Assembly: GCA_965203735.1 (NCBI GenBank)
Contig: OZ241909.1
Location: 496,001-560,000, forward strand
DNA from: Bin55 sp965203735
GTDB lineage: Bacteria > Pseudomonadota > Gammaproteobacteria > Pseudomonadales > Azotimanducaceae
Reading direction: 5' to 3'
Length of the DNA: 64,000 nt
A program made the position numbers and the translations under genes. Positions within the stretch are counted from its first letter, which is position 1; the number at the start of each line of letters is the position of its first letter. Below the pieces are notes generated by a model. It did no database searches. It saw nothing but the letters and a program-made list of their open reading frames with translations, and was not told the DNA's origin. Below, piece after piece: positions 43,937 to 51,605 of the stretch.

Positions 43937-45142
43937 TTAGTAACCAGAGGACTGCTGGCTTGCTTGTGGATTCACGGCTTCGGTGAGTTCCTTATCGACC
44001 GAAATGACTTGATTCCCGATTCGATTGAGCATAAGGCTCTCGATTTCGAAGAACTCCCGCTGAGTTAGTTGATCAGCCATGTTGTTCTTCAAGAATTGAC
44101 GATATGACTCGGTGGTATCGAAAAACGGCATCATGTAGTGCGGAATGATTGCTTGAAGCATCGCTCCTCGCAATCTGTTGGACCGGTTCACGCCAGCCCG
44201 ATGCCAAGTTCGAGCGTCGTAAAGAATGATGCTTCCTGCCGGGGCGTCGACGATATCGGAATCAGGTCCGTTGTAGGGCAGTCCGTGCTCCTTCCTGTAT
44301 CCTCGCGGAAAGTAGGTCGTTCCCGTGCCCCACTCTTTGGGCGGCCCCTTATGTAGCTTGCTTGAACCCAGTTTGAAAGCCGTTGCACCGCCTTCTTTGG
44401 TAAATGGAGAGATGCATAGGTTACGTTGAACTCCCAGAACCAATTCTTCGGCATCGTGAACCGGAATTCGGCCTTGTGATTCCGTACGTGCGATTCCCCA
44501 CAAGTAGGGAAAATCTGAGTGCCAACCTTGAACATCTCTTTCGCCGTCATCAGGCGGAAGGACAGCAAGACTAGGTGAGTGAGCGAAGCGAATCTGGTTT
44601 GTCTGCATATATTCGCGAGTCACCCACAACGAAACGGGTTCGGCGGCAGCTTGACCGACGGCAGCATGGTGAGCGATGGGATTGTGCCAATTGGGTTTGG
44701 TATTGCCCTCGTATTTTCCTGTTCCGGATACCTTTTCGAGACCGTCTACGACTTCCGGTCGCAAAAGAGCGGTCATGCACACCCATCCGTGCTCCTTCAT
44801 ATGGGACAAATATGAGGAAGGCAACTCGCTAGGTCCCCTAACTACAGAAAGCTCGACAGGGCCGGACTCAGGCTGGTCGTCCAGAGTTACCGGTGTGCCA
44901 CGATGAGAAACCGTGACCTTACCTGACTGTGCAGGTCTGGCATTTACAGTTTCTCCACTTACCGCGTGCCTAAACTTGCTCTTCTCGTCCAGTTCTTCCC
45001 AAAGGATTTGATCGTTGCCAACGCACGCGATACACAGTTCGTTGTTGTCGTCTACGCCAAGATAGGCACCATCCTCGAATTCGAGAAAGTTGTAGAACTG
45101 GGTTGGGTGATCGAATTTGGTTACGGTTTCTGAAGAGCTCAT
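43937..45142 (-). CDS. Phytanoyl-CoA dioxygenase (PhyH) family protein
   Basis: The 401-residue protein has an N-terminal beta/linker region (1-100) and a PhyH-type double-stranded beta-helix with Fe ligands HSD in GWHSDFPYLWG (about 215) and the distal His in TWHRAGVNRSNRLRGAM, whose Arg binds 2-oxoglutarate. The family hydroxylates hydrophobic or CoA-bound substrates using Fe(II) and 2-oxoglutarate. It is the last gene of a minus-strand run after the thiolase-like and DUF35 genes, consistent with a lipid or steroid-like degradation step. The N-terminal 100 residues are not part of the canonical domain. Confidence 0.8.
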   Translation of the reverse strand: MSSSETVTKFDHPTQFYNFLEFEDGAYLGVDDNNELCIACVGNDQILWEELDEKSKFRHAVSGETVNARPAQSGKVTVSHRGTPVTLDDQPESGPVELSVVRGPSELPSSYLSHMKEHGWVCMTALLRPEVVDGLEKVSGTGKYEGNTKPNWHNPIAHHAAVGQAAAEPVSLWVTREYMQTNQIRFAHSPSLAVLPPDDGERDVQGWHSDFPYLWGIARTESQGRIPVHDAEELVLGVQRNLCISPFTKEGGATAFKLGSSKLHKGPPKEWGTGTTYFPRGYRKEHGLPYNGPDSDIVDAPAGSIILYDARTWHRAGVNRSNRLRGAMLQAIIPHYMMPFFDTTESYRQFLKNNMADQLTQREFFEIESLMLNRIGNQVISVDKELTEAVNPQASQQSSGY

Positions 45143-45207
45143 GGATTCAATTGTTGGTTTTCAGTAGGAATCGGTTGGTTGAAATACGGTCTTGCGATGG
45201 TGCTGAT

Positions 45208-45648
45208 CTAGCTTGTGTCGATTTCCCATTGTACGAGCGTATAGTTAGTTTGTTCTCCTTCGTGGTGCTCGAACACTGCTCGTACTGGTGCACCAATCTG
45301 GACTTCCTGCTGAGGATCGCCTAGCAAGTTTCCAACCATTCTTGCGCCGTCTCGGTCTGGAATTTCAACGAGCACGATGATGTAGGGACCTTGTTCAGAC
45401 AGGGCGGGATGAACGGGATGCCACACTCTCTCGTAGCTGTAAATCCGTCCGAGAGGTGGAATTTCTTCAAAGGTTAGATTCTCGCTACAACATCGATGGC
45501 ACGTCCATTCCGGTCCCCATTGATAGGTTCCGCAATCCTTGCAACGTTGAAGTACGAGCTTTCCTTCTTGAGCAGCTTTCCAATACGCTTCGTCGAGCCC
45601 GTCGCGAGCGGGTGCGGGCTGGGGTAGACCAGGATTCAAGTAGCTCAT
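45208..45648 (-). CDS. DUF35 / OB-fold zinc-ribbon acyl-CoA-associated protein
   Basis: 146 residues: an N-terminal helix, a rubredoxin-like zinc ribbon with CKDC and CHRC at about residues 35-53, and an OB-fold (IPPLGRIYSYERVWHPVHPAL, GPYIIVLVEIPDRDGARMVGNL). Such proteins pair with thiolase-fold partners, and the start overlaps the thiolase-like gene's stop by ATGA, as in Ltp2-ChsH2 type complexes of steroid side-chain degradation. It binds acyl-CoA and shapes the partner's active site. Confidence 0.85.
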   Translation of the reverse strand: MSYLNPGLPQPAPARDGLDEAYWKAAQEGKLVLQRCKDCGTYQWGPEWTCHRCCSENLTFEEIPPLGRIYSYERVWHPVHPALSEQGPYIIVLVEIPDRDGARMVGNLLGDPQQEVQIGAPVRAVFEHHEGEQTNYTLVQWEIDTS

Positions 45649-46823
45649 AGCGTCGCCTCCGAACCATAGATTGACGAACTCACGGGGGTAACCATCGGAC
45701 CCGAGGCTACAAGCGAAACATCTGGGTCGGGTACTTGGTTGGACGACTCTCCTCGAAGTTGTCGAACTGCTTCAATGTTGAGCCCGAGACCATGCATGTA
45801 GCACTCCGCAAGGTTTCCGCCGCTCGTATTTATCGGCAATCTCCCGCCTGGAGCGGTCAAGTTCTCTTTAGTAAAGAACTCGTTGCAGCCCTCCGGTTCG
45901 CAGAAGTTGTGCTCGACTACACTCATAAGCACGCCTCCTGTGAAGTTCTCATAGATCTGTGCGACATCCACATCATCGGGTCCAAGCATGGCCATGTCGT
46001 AGAGCCGTGGCACAGTCGTCTTGAACGTCGAAGTCGCGTAGTCGGGGGTATTGTGTACCGATGCACCCGCCCGATAGTGCGATCCAGACACTGCACTCAA
46101 TATGTAAGTAGGTATATGAGGGAAATCCTTTGCTCGCTCGGCTGGAACAAGGACCATCGCCGCCGCTCCGTCGTTTTCTTGACAACAGTCAAAAAGGTGG
46201 AACGGCTCGACTATCCAACGAGAATCGTCGTACATCTCTTCCGAGAGTGGTCGGCCGTGCATCACGGCGCGGGGATTGTTTTGGGCATGGTGGTATGAAG
46301 CGAGCGAAATAGCTCGAAGTGCTTCCTGGTTCACTCCATGGTCATGCATGAAACGGTTGACCTTCATTGCGAACGATTGAGCGGGAGACATGAGCCCATA
46401 AGGGACGGTAAAGGCACCTGATCCCGAAATCACATTGCTTCGGGGACCTTGTCCAAATCGGCCGAATTGACCTTGGGCTAACGCTCGAAATACAACCACG
46501 CATTCGGCCATCCCAGTTGCTATCGCCGCCGCGGCATTGGCTACCGCACCAGAACCACCTCCACCTCCACCTCCCCATTGCATGTTGGAAAAGCGTAGGT
46601 CGTCGCATCCCAAGGCATTGGCTAGACGCGAAGGATCGCTTCGATCATTGGAAAAGGACGCGAATCCGTCGACGGACTTGGGAGAAATTTGGGCATCTTT
46701 GCAGGCTGCGATGATGGCCTTGAGGGCTAGTTTGAACTCGGGGTCTGGTGCTTGGCCTCGTTTGTAATACGGAGTTTCCCCAACACCAACGACAGCTACC
46801 TTGCCTCGTACCGTTCGCTCCAT
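45645..46823 (-). CDS. Thiolase-fold acyltransferase/aldolase-like protein
   Basis: 392 residues of the thiolase/lipid-transfer-protein fold (VAVVGVGETPYYKRG, SPKSVDGFASF, NMQWGGGGGGGSGAVANAAAA, DCCQENDGAAAMV, AMLGPDDVDVAQIYENF, GNLAECYMHG). At the place where classical thiolases have the nucleophilic Cys in NCSTG-type loops, this protein has MQW, so it probably lacks thiolase chemistry. Together with the fused-in-cis DUF35 partner it resembles Ltp2-type retro-aldolases that split side-chain hydroxyacyl-CoA. Start ATG 46823 with AAGGG/GGAG upstream. Operon with DUF35 and PhyH. Confidence 0.75.
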   Translation of the reverse strand: MERTVRGKVAVVGVGETPYYKRGQAPDPEFKLALKAIIAACKDAQISPKSVDGFASFSNDRSDPSRLANALGCDDLRFSNMQWGGGGGGGSGAVANAAAAIATGMAECVVVFRALAQGQFGRFGQGPRSNVISGSGAFTVPYGLMSPAQSFAMKVNRFMHDHGVNQEALRAISLASYHHAQNNPRAVMHGRPLSEEMYDDSRWIVEPFHLFDCCQENDGAAAMVLVPAERAKDFPHIPTYILSAVSGSHYRAGASVHNTPDYATSTFKTTVPRLYDMAMLGPDDVDVAQIYENFTGGVLMSVVEHNFCEPEGCNEFFTKENLTAPGGRLPINTSGGNLAECYMHGLGLNIEAVRQLRGESSNQVPDPDVSLVASGPMVTPVSSSIYGSEATL

Positions 46824-46959
46824 GCTCTCCAACCCTTACTTGTGCTCTCGTTTCTCTCAGCAAATGCTCACACGCAAGAGGACTTGCTGCCTCATTGAAA
46901 CGATTGGTTACCTCGAAGGCTCGATTTTACGTAATCAAATCGATTCAATTGAAGGCGGC

Positions 46960-46987
46960 TTGGAGGGTACAGGTGTGCTTGTATCAT
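46960..46987 (+). promoter_or_regulatory. Promoter of ankyrin gene 1, conserved in the duplicate
   Basis: TTGGAG (46960-46965), a 16-bp spacer and TATCAT (46982-46987). The second gene copy has TTGAAG, a 16-bp spacer and TATCAT at 48447-48474. Conservation of just these elements, including spacing, while the spacer sequence changes, supports a real sigma-70 promoter. Confidence 0.5.
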
Positions 46988-47026
46988 GTAACAAATGAAT
47001 TCGTCGCGTAAAGAGGAAACTACAAG

Positions 47027-48013
47027 ATGAACCCGTTGATGCGCATTGCTTGCTTCACTACTGTCCTCTTGAGTCTAGTGTCAATGCAAGCTCAAGACAC
47101 CGATGGTGGCGAGTCCGAACAAGCGGATGTCTGGTCCGCTTCAGAGAACGGCAATGTCGAAGCGTTGCAACAGCTTGTCAAAGAAGGTGCCGACCTAAAT
47201 ACTGGCCGAGCTGACGATGCACAGCTCCCCCTAATGTTAGCAACACGAAACGGTCACACAGAAACTGTCAAATTCTTGCTCAAAAGTGGTGCCGACGTGG
47301 ATGGCCAGGATGAAGATGGAGGTACTGCCGCGCTTGCTGCTGCTTTCTTTGGTTATGCGGATGTGTTCAAGGCGTTGGTTGATGCAGGAGCGGACGTGAA
47401 CTTGGCCAACAATGATGGGTTGGTCCCAACCAGTGCAATGCAGATGGATTGGGGTATTACCAATGCCATTGCCAACGATCTTTTCCAACTTGGTCTTACG
47501 GAAGCAGAGGTTACAGAAGGAAGAACTGCGATACTCGGACAAATGGCGAAGTTCGATTTTGGAGCAGCAATTGCTGTAGGTGACCTTGATTCCATTTTGT
47601 CTCACATCGAGGAAGGAGCAGATGTAAATGCGCTTATTGAAGGCACGCGCCCTCTGCTCATCGCGACTATTCAAGGGCGTACCGATATCGTATCCGCGCT
47701 GATTAAAGCCGGTGCTGAAGTGGATGCTCAAAACCAAGCTACCGGTGCCACTGCTCTTCTGGCTGCTGCATTTCTAGGTTTCAATGAAGCTGCCCAAGTT
47801 CTGATCAGTGCCGGGGCGGACCCGAGTGTTGCCGATTACCAAGGAGCAGATGTAATTGCGACGCTGGAGCTCGACTACGAAACCACGACCTACTTTGCAT
47901 CCATGATTGGAATTGAGATTCTTCCTGAACAAGATCTCATGGCTGCTCGCGAGGCAATCAAAGAGATGCTCGAAGACGAAGAAGGGGAGTCTGAGTCGGA
48001 GGAATCCGACTAG
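47027..48013 (+). CDS. Secreted ankyrin-repeat protein (copy 1)
   Basis: The 328-residue protein has a signal peptide (MRIACFTTVLLSLVSMQAQ) and at least six ankyrin-like repeats: ALQQLVKEGADLN, ETVKFLLKSGADVDGQDEDG, DVFKALVDAGADVNLAN, LDSILSHIEEGADVNALIEG, DIVSALIKAGAEVDAQNQ, and AAQVLISAGADPSVADYQG. They are followed by an acidic C-terminus (EDEEGESESEESD). Secreted ankyrin proteins in bacteria are often periplasmic binders, sometimes immunity factors. It has a near twin at 48516, and the stop codon interlocks with the fossil luciferase-like reading frame. Confidence 0.85.
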   Translation: MNPLMRIACFTTVLLSLVSMQAQDTDGGESEQADVWSASENGNVEALQQLVKEGADLNTGRADDAQLPLMLATRNGHTETVKFLLKSGADVDGQDEDGGTAALAAAFFGYADVFKALVDAGADVNLANNDGLVPTSAMQMDWGITNAIANDLFQLGLTEAEVTEGRTAILGQMAKFDFGAAIAVGDLDSILSHIEEGADVNALIEGTRPLLIATIQGRTDIVSALIKAGAEVDAQNQATGATALLAAAFLGFNEAAQVLISAGADPSVADYQGADVIATLELDYETTTYFASMIGIEILPEQDLMAAREAIKEMLEDEEGESESEESD

Positions 48014-48337
48014 AACTCCAGCCCGTTGGGCACTCCCGAGTTCTGGACCCCCTGGATTTCCTTGAGCAGGTGTGGAAACCTTTCCTCTTGTTCAGGTGTG
48101 TTGCGTGCCATAGAGAATGAAGTTCTGCGAGAGTACTCTATTCGCTCTCGCAGGAACTTGGGATACTCGTCGTAGGTACAGACATCCGCTAACTCGAGAG
48201 TGTGATCGGTAGTCACGGTCTCGCGCATCTCGTTCCATTTTCCTTGCACGGACGAGGCGTGGAGCCTTTGTCCAAGTTTTTCAAGTCCGTGAAGTGCAAG
48301 GACCGAGTGGTAGGTTCGGGTTGAACCGTAGAACGAA
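48010..48337 (-). pseudogene. Truncated 3' fragment of a luciferase-like oxidoreductase gene
   Basis: The minus strand reads as the last 110 codons of the full gene at 49499-50548 (about 95% identical, from FYGSTRTYHSV to NGLEF). Upstream of codon FYG it breaks at 48337 and joins foreign sequence. No start, no nucleotide-binding half and no own promoter remain. It was created by the tandem duplication and survives only as a relic, though its frame is still open. Confidence 0.85.
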
Positions 48338-48404
48338 CCATACGTACGATTGCCAAGTATGACGACGAAATGAACTTGGATGGTGGGGCTGGCGAATACC
48401 TCAA
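48338..48404 (+). pseudogene. Fossil fragment of the other luciferase-like gene (copy A)
   Basis: The plus strand here translates as RTIRTIAKYDDEMNLDGGAGEYL, clearly matching RTLRTLAKYGDVMNLDGWAGG of the gene at 42987-43916 (DNA at about 43535-43600, most bases identical). It begins exactly where the minus-strand fragment stops. The junction carries AACGAA, which occurs in both parent genes, marking a microhomology joint. Confidence 0.7.
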
Positions 48405-48446
48405 GAATTCGATTTTTCGGAATCTAGCTTGATCGTATTGGAGGAG

Positions 48447-48474
48447 TTGAAGAGAACCAGTGTGCTTGTATCAT
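48447..48474 (+). promoter_or_regulatory. Promoter of ankyrin gene 2
   Basis: TTGAAG, 16 bp, TATCAT. It mirrors 46960-46987 in element identity and spacing, in a differing spacer. Confidence 0.5.
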
Positions 48475-49826
48475 GTATCACCTGATTTCGTCGCGTATAG
48501 AGAGGAAACTACAAGATGAACCCGCTGATGCGCATCGCTTGCATCGCTACTGTACTGTTGAGTTTAGCGTCATTTCAAGCTCAAGACACCGACGAAGGCG
48601 AATCCGTACAAGCGGATGTCTGGTCCGCTGCAGAGAGCGGTGATGTCGAAGCGTTGCAACAGCTTGTCAAAGACGGTGCCGACCTAAATACTGTACGTCC
48701 CGACGATCAACAGCTGCCCTTAATGCTAGCGGCACGCAACGGCCACGCAGAAGCTGTCAAATTCTTGCTCGAAAGCGGTGCCGACGTGGATGGCCAGGAT
48801 GAAGATGGAAATACTGCCGCGCTAGGTGCTGCTTTCTTTGGCTATTCGGATGTGTTCGAAGCGTTGGTTGATGCAGAAGCGGACCTGAGCTTGAGTAACA
48901 GCATTGGGCTAAATCCAGGTAGTGCGTTACAGATGGATTGGGGTTTTACCAATGCCATTGCCAACGATGCCCTCCAACTTGGTCTATCGGAAACTGAGGT
49001 TACAGAAGGAAGAACTGCGATTCTCGGACAAATGGCAAAGTTCGACTTTGGGGCGGCAATTGTCCTAGGCGACCTTGATTCCATTTTGTCTCACATCGAA
49101 GAAGGAGTAGATGTAAACGCACTTATCGATGGTACGAGTCCTCTCCTCATCGCGACTATTCAAAGGCGTACCGATGTCGTATCCGCGTTAATCAAAGCAG
49201 GTGCCGAAGTGGATGCTCAAAACCAGACTACCGGTGGCACAGCTCTCACGGCAGCAGCGTTTTTAGGTTCCACCGAAGTTGCTGAAGCCCTGATCAATGC
49301 AGGAGCGGACCCGAGTATTGCAGATTACCAAGGAGCAGATGTAATTGCGACGCTGGAGCTCGACTACGAAACTACCAGCTACTTTGCATCCATCTTAGGT
49401 ATTGAGATTCTTCCTGAACAAGACCTCATGGCTGCTCGCGAGGCAATCAAAGAGATGCTCGAAGACGACGAAGAGGAGGCTGAGTCGGAGGAATCCGACT
49501 AGAACTCCAGCCCGTTGGGCACTCCCGAGTTCTGGACATCCTGGATTTCCTTGAGCAGGTGTTGAAACCTTTCCTCTTGTTCGGGTGTGTTGCGTGCCAT
49601 AGAGAATGAAGTTCTGCGAGAGTACTCTCTTCGCTCTCGCAGGAACTTGGGATACTCGTCGTAGGTACAGACATCCGCTAACTCGAGAATGTGATCGGTA
49701 GTCACGGTCTCGCGCATCTCGTTCCATTTTCCTTGAACCGACAGGGCGTGGAGCTTTTGTCCAAGCTCTTCAAGTCCGTGAAGGGCAAGGACCGAGTGGT
49801 AGGTTCGGGTTGAACCGTAGAACGAA
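48460..49826 (+). repeat. Direct repeat copy 2 of about 1.37 kb
   Basis: Second copy of the 46973-48337 unit, two bases longer near the ribosome-binding site. It runs into the intact luciferase-like gene, so copy 2 sits at the ancestral right-hand boundary. Confidence 0.85.
48516..49502 (+). CDS. Secreted ankyrin-repeat protein (copy 2)
   Basis: 328 residues, ungapped alignment with copy 1 and about 82% identity by hand count. The differences cluster on repeat surfaces (for example NLANNDGLVPTS versus SLSNSIGLNPGS, and FNEAAQVLIS versus STEVAEALIN). The signal peptide, the ADVWSA start and the acidic tail are kept. Drift without any indel suggests both copies are maintained. Its stop interlocks with the stop of the convergent luciferase-like gene (4-bp overlap). 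Confidence 0.86.
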   Translation: MNPLMRIACIATVLLSLASFQAQDTDEGESVQADVWSAAESGDVEALQQLVKDGADLNTVRPDDQQLPLMLAARNGHAEAVKFLLESGADVDGQDEDGNTAALGAAFFGYSDVFEALVDAEADLSLSNSIGLNPGSALQMDWGFTNAIANDALQLGLSETEVTEGRTAILGQMAKFDFGAAIVLGDLDSILSHIEEGVDVNALIDGTSPLLIATIQRRTDVVSALIKAGAEVDAQNQTTGGTALTAAAFLGSTEVAEALINAGADPSIADYQGADVIATLELDYETTSYFASILGIEILPEQDLMAAREAIKEMLEDDEEEAESEESD

Positions 49827-50548
49827 AGAGGTTGTCTCATCGCGTTGAGTTTGCGATCTATTTCCTCATCCGAATCCCCAATTACAAGGTATCCGCTCTC
49901 GGCAATTTCTATGTCGTCCCAACTTCGTCCGGAACGCACAAGTCCCTTTCTGATCGCTGGAAGCAGGACTTCGCGCATGTACTTGTCGGACATGATTCCG
50001 CCGTGAGGCAATGCGACGTCGACCACATCTCCTGCAACTGCAGCCATTCCTGGCCCGACCATCGCCAGACCAATCTTGGGCCGCTCATAGTCGATGGGAC
50101 CCGCATCGAAAGCGGGAGTCATTAGCGTAAATCGATAGTGCCTCCCTAGAAACTCTGGTTTTGCACCGTTCTGCCACGAGTTCCAAATCGCATGCATCAT
50201 TTGGATGTATTCGCGCATGCGCGGTGCAGGAGCAGACCAAGTACCTCCGAATCTACGTTCGTTATGTCCTTTGACTTGGCTGCCAAGTCCCAATGTGAAT
50301 CTGCCTCTAGAGAGTCGTTGAAGATCCCAAGCTTCCATCGCAAGGACCATTGGACTTCGGGGAAAAGCAATAGTTACAGATGTTTGGAGATCGATTTTCT
50401 CCGTCGCGGTTGCCGCGATTGTCATGGTCACTATGGAATCGTGTGCCAATTCACCGCAAGTCGCAACATCGAAGCCGCTTGCCTCCGCACTTTGGGCTTG
50501 ACCTGCGATAGATTCAGGAACTCCCCCAACGCCAGTAACTACTTTCAT
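49499..50548 (-). CDS. LLM-class flavin/F420-dependent oxidoreductase (copy B)
   Basis: The 349-residue luciferase-like monooxygenase-superfamily enzyme has EASGFDVATCGELAHDS, IDLQTSVTIAFPRSPMVLAMEAWDL, GRFTLGLGSQVKGHNERRFG and KIGLAMVGPGM. It resembles the family annotated as TIGR03617-type probable F420-dependent oxidoreductases. It is the intact parent of the truncated copy at 48010-48337. It runs tail-to-tail into ankyrin gene 2, with the stop codons sharing bases. Confidence 0.85.
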   Translation of the reverse strand: MKVVTGVGGVPESIAGQAQSAEASGFDVATCGELAHDSIVTMTIAATATEKIDLQTSVTIAFPRSPMVLAMEAWDLQRLSRGRFTLGLGSQVKGHNERRFGGTWSAPAPRMREYIQMMHAIWNSWQNGAKPEFLGRHYRFTLMTPAFDAGPIDYERPKIGLAMVGPGMAAVAGDVVDVALPHGGIMSDKYMREVLLPAIRKGLVRSGRSWDDIEIAESGYLVIGDSDEEIDRKLNAMRQPLSFYGSTRTYHSVLALHGLEELGQKLHALSVQGKWNEMRETVTTDHILELADVCTYDEYPKFLRERREYSRRTSFSMARNTPEQEERFQHLLKEIQDVQNSGVPNGLEF

Positions 50549-50788
50549 ATCGCCCTCCCACTCTACGCTTGATTAGGACTTGTGTCCCGCGGTTAGTCTA
50601 CGCAAAGCATGATAAGTCATGCTCAATACAGTGCATAGATCTCCCTGATTGGAGTAGGCCTCTCGCAGAACCAGACTCGGTACGTCGATCATTTGAAAGA
50701 ACGCTTGGGCGCGAAGTGTTCCCCGGGATTTCGCCAGTCTGGATAATGCTTACAGTGAACCTTGACATATGGGAGAGCTGGAGCATTC

Positions 50789-51601
50789 ATGAAGGACATC
50801 GTTGACAAGGTCGCCTTCGTTACGGGAGGAGGCAGCGGAATTGGACGGGGTATGGCAAGAGCTTTTCTCGACGCGGGATTGAGGGTTGCTATAGCCGACA
50901 TAAGAAGGGATCGACTGGAACGAGTCAAAAAGTCTCTCGATGCAGATGAGTCAAAGCTCTTTGCAGTAGAAGCCGACGTTACTAAATTGGATTCTCTCGA
51001 ACATGCAGCTCAATTGGCAGAGAGTCACTTTGGCAAGATTCACATCGTGTGCAACAACGCCGGAATCGGAGTGGGTGGACCTGTTTCTTCCACTCCCATG
51101 GATCGTTGGCGCAAAGTCGTCGACGTAAACTTATGGGGAGTCGTAAACGGCTGCCATGTGTTTACATCCCGAATTCAAGCTCACGGTGAAGGCGGACACA
51201 TCGTCAATACTGCATCCATCATGGGACTGTACACGTCACGAGGCTCTGGACCATATTGCGCCACCAAGTTTGCTGTTGTTGCAATCAGCGAGTGTTTGCG
51301 TCAAGAGCTGCAGGAATCCAACATCGGTGTTTCTGTTCTCTGTCCGTTCATCGTCGACACGCCAATTTTCTACCCGGATCTTGACGATCTGGACACCGAA
51401 GGGATCGAAAAACGCAAGAAGCAGCTGGGTCTTCTGCAACATGCTGTAACACCAGTATTTGCTGGTGAATCAGTCTTGCGCGCCATTCAAGACAACGAAC
51501 TCTACATCTTCACCGACGGTGAGCAGTCACGCCAGATGATTCAGTCTCGAGTAAACGGCTTGTTTGAAGGAATGGATCGACAGTGGCCCGGCGAAAATTA
51601 G
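50789..51601 (+). CDS. SDR-family oxidoreductase
   Basis: The 270-residue classical SDR has GGGSGIGRGMA (nucleotide), CNNAGIG, the catalytic Ser in VNTASIMG and YxxxK as YCATKFA. Long-chain alcohol or steroid-type substrates are likely because of the longer C-terminal loop. Start ATG 50789 with GGAG six bases before, not the TTG nine codons upstream. It is convergent with the FAD oxidase gene (4 bp apart) and may share its pathway. Confidence 0.82.
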   Translation: MKDIVDKVAFVTGGGSGIGRGMARAFLDAGLRVAIADIRRDRLERVKKSLDADESKLFAVEADVTKLDSLEHAAQLAESHFGKIHIVCNNAGIGVGGPVSSTPMDRWRKVVDVNLWGVVNGCHVFTSRIQAHGEGGHIVNTASIMGLYTSRGSGPYCATKFAVVAISECLRQELQESNIGVSVLCPFIVDTPIFYPDLDDLDTEGIEKRKKQLGLLQHAVTPVFAGESVLRAIQDNELYIFTDGEQSRQMIQSRVNGLFEGMDRQWPGEN

Positions 51602-51605
51602 ACTC

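Larger units (their letters stand above)
46973..48337 (+). repeat. Direct repeat copy 1 of about 1.37 kb (ankyrin gene plus luciferase-like 3' end)
   Basis: Copy 1 begins in the promoter region (GTGTGCTTGTATCATGTA) and ends at GAACGAA (48337). It matches 48460-49826. It contains a whole ankyrin gene on the plus strand and the 3' part of a luciferase-like gene on the minus strand. The luciferase-like protein part is nearly unchanged between copies (4 differences in 79 residues by eye) while the ankyrin proteins differ at about 58 of 328 positions. Confidence 0.85.

Noticed and set aside
45735..46298. 187-codon plus-strand frame in the thiolase-like gene
   Set aside because: It lies wholly inside a strongly supported minus-strand gene and shows no domain pattern.
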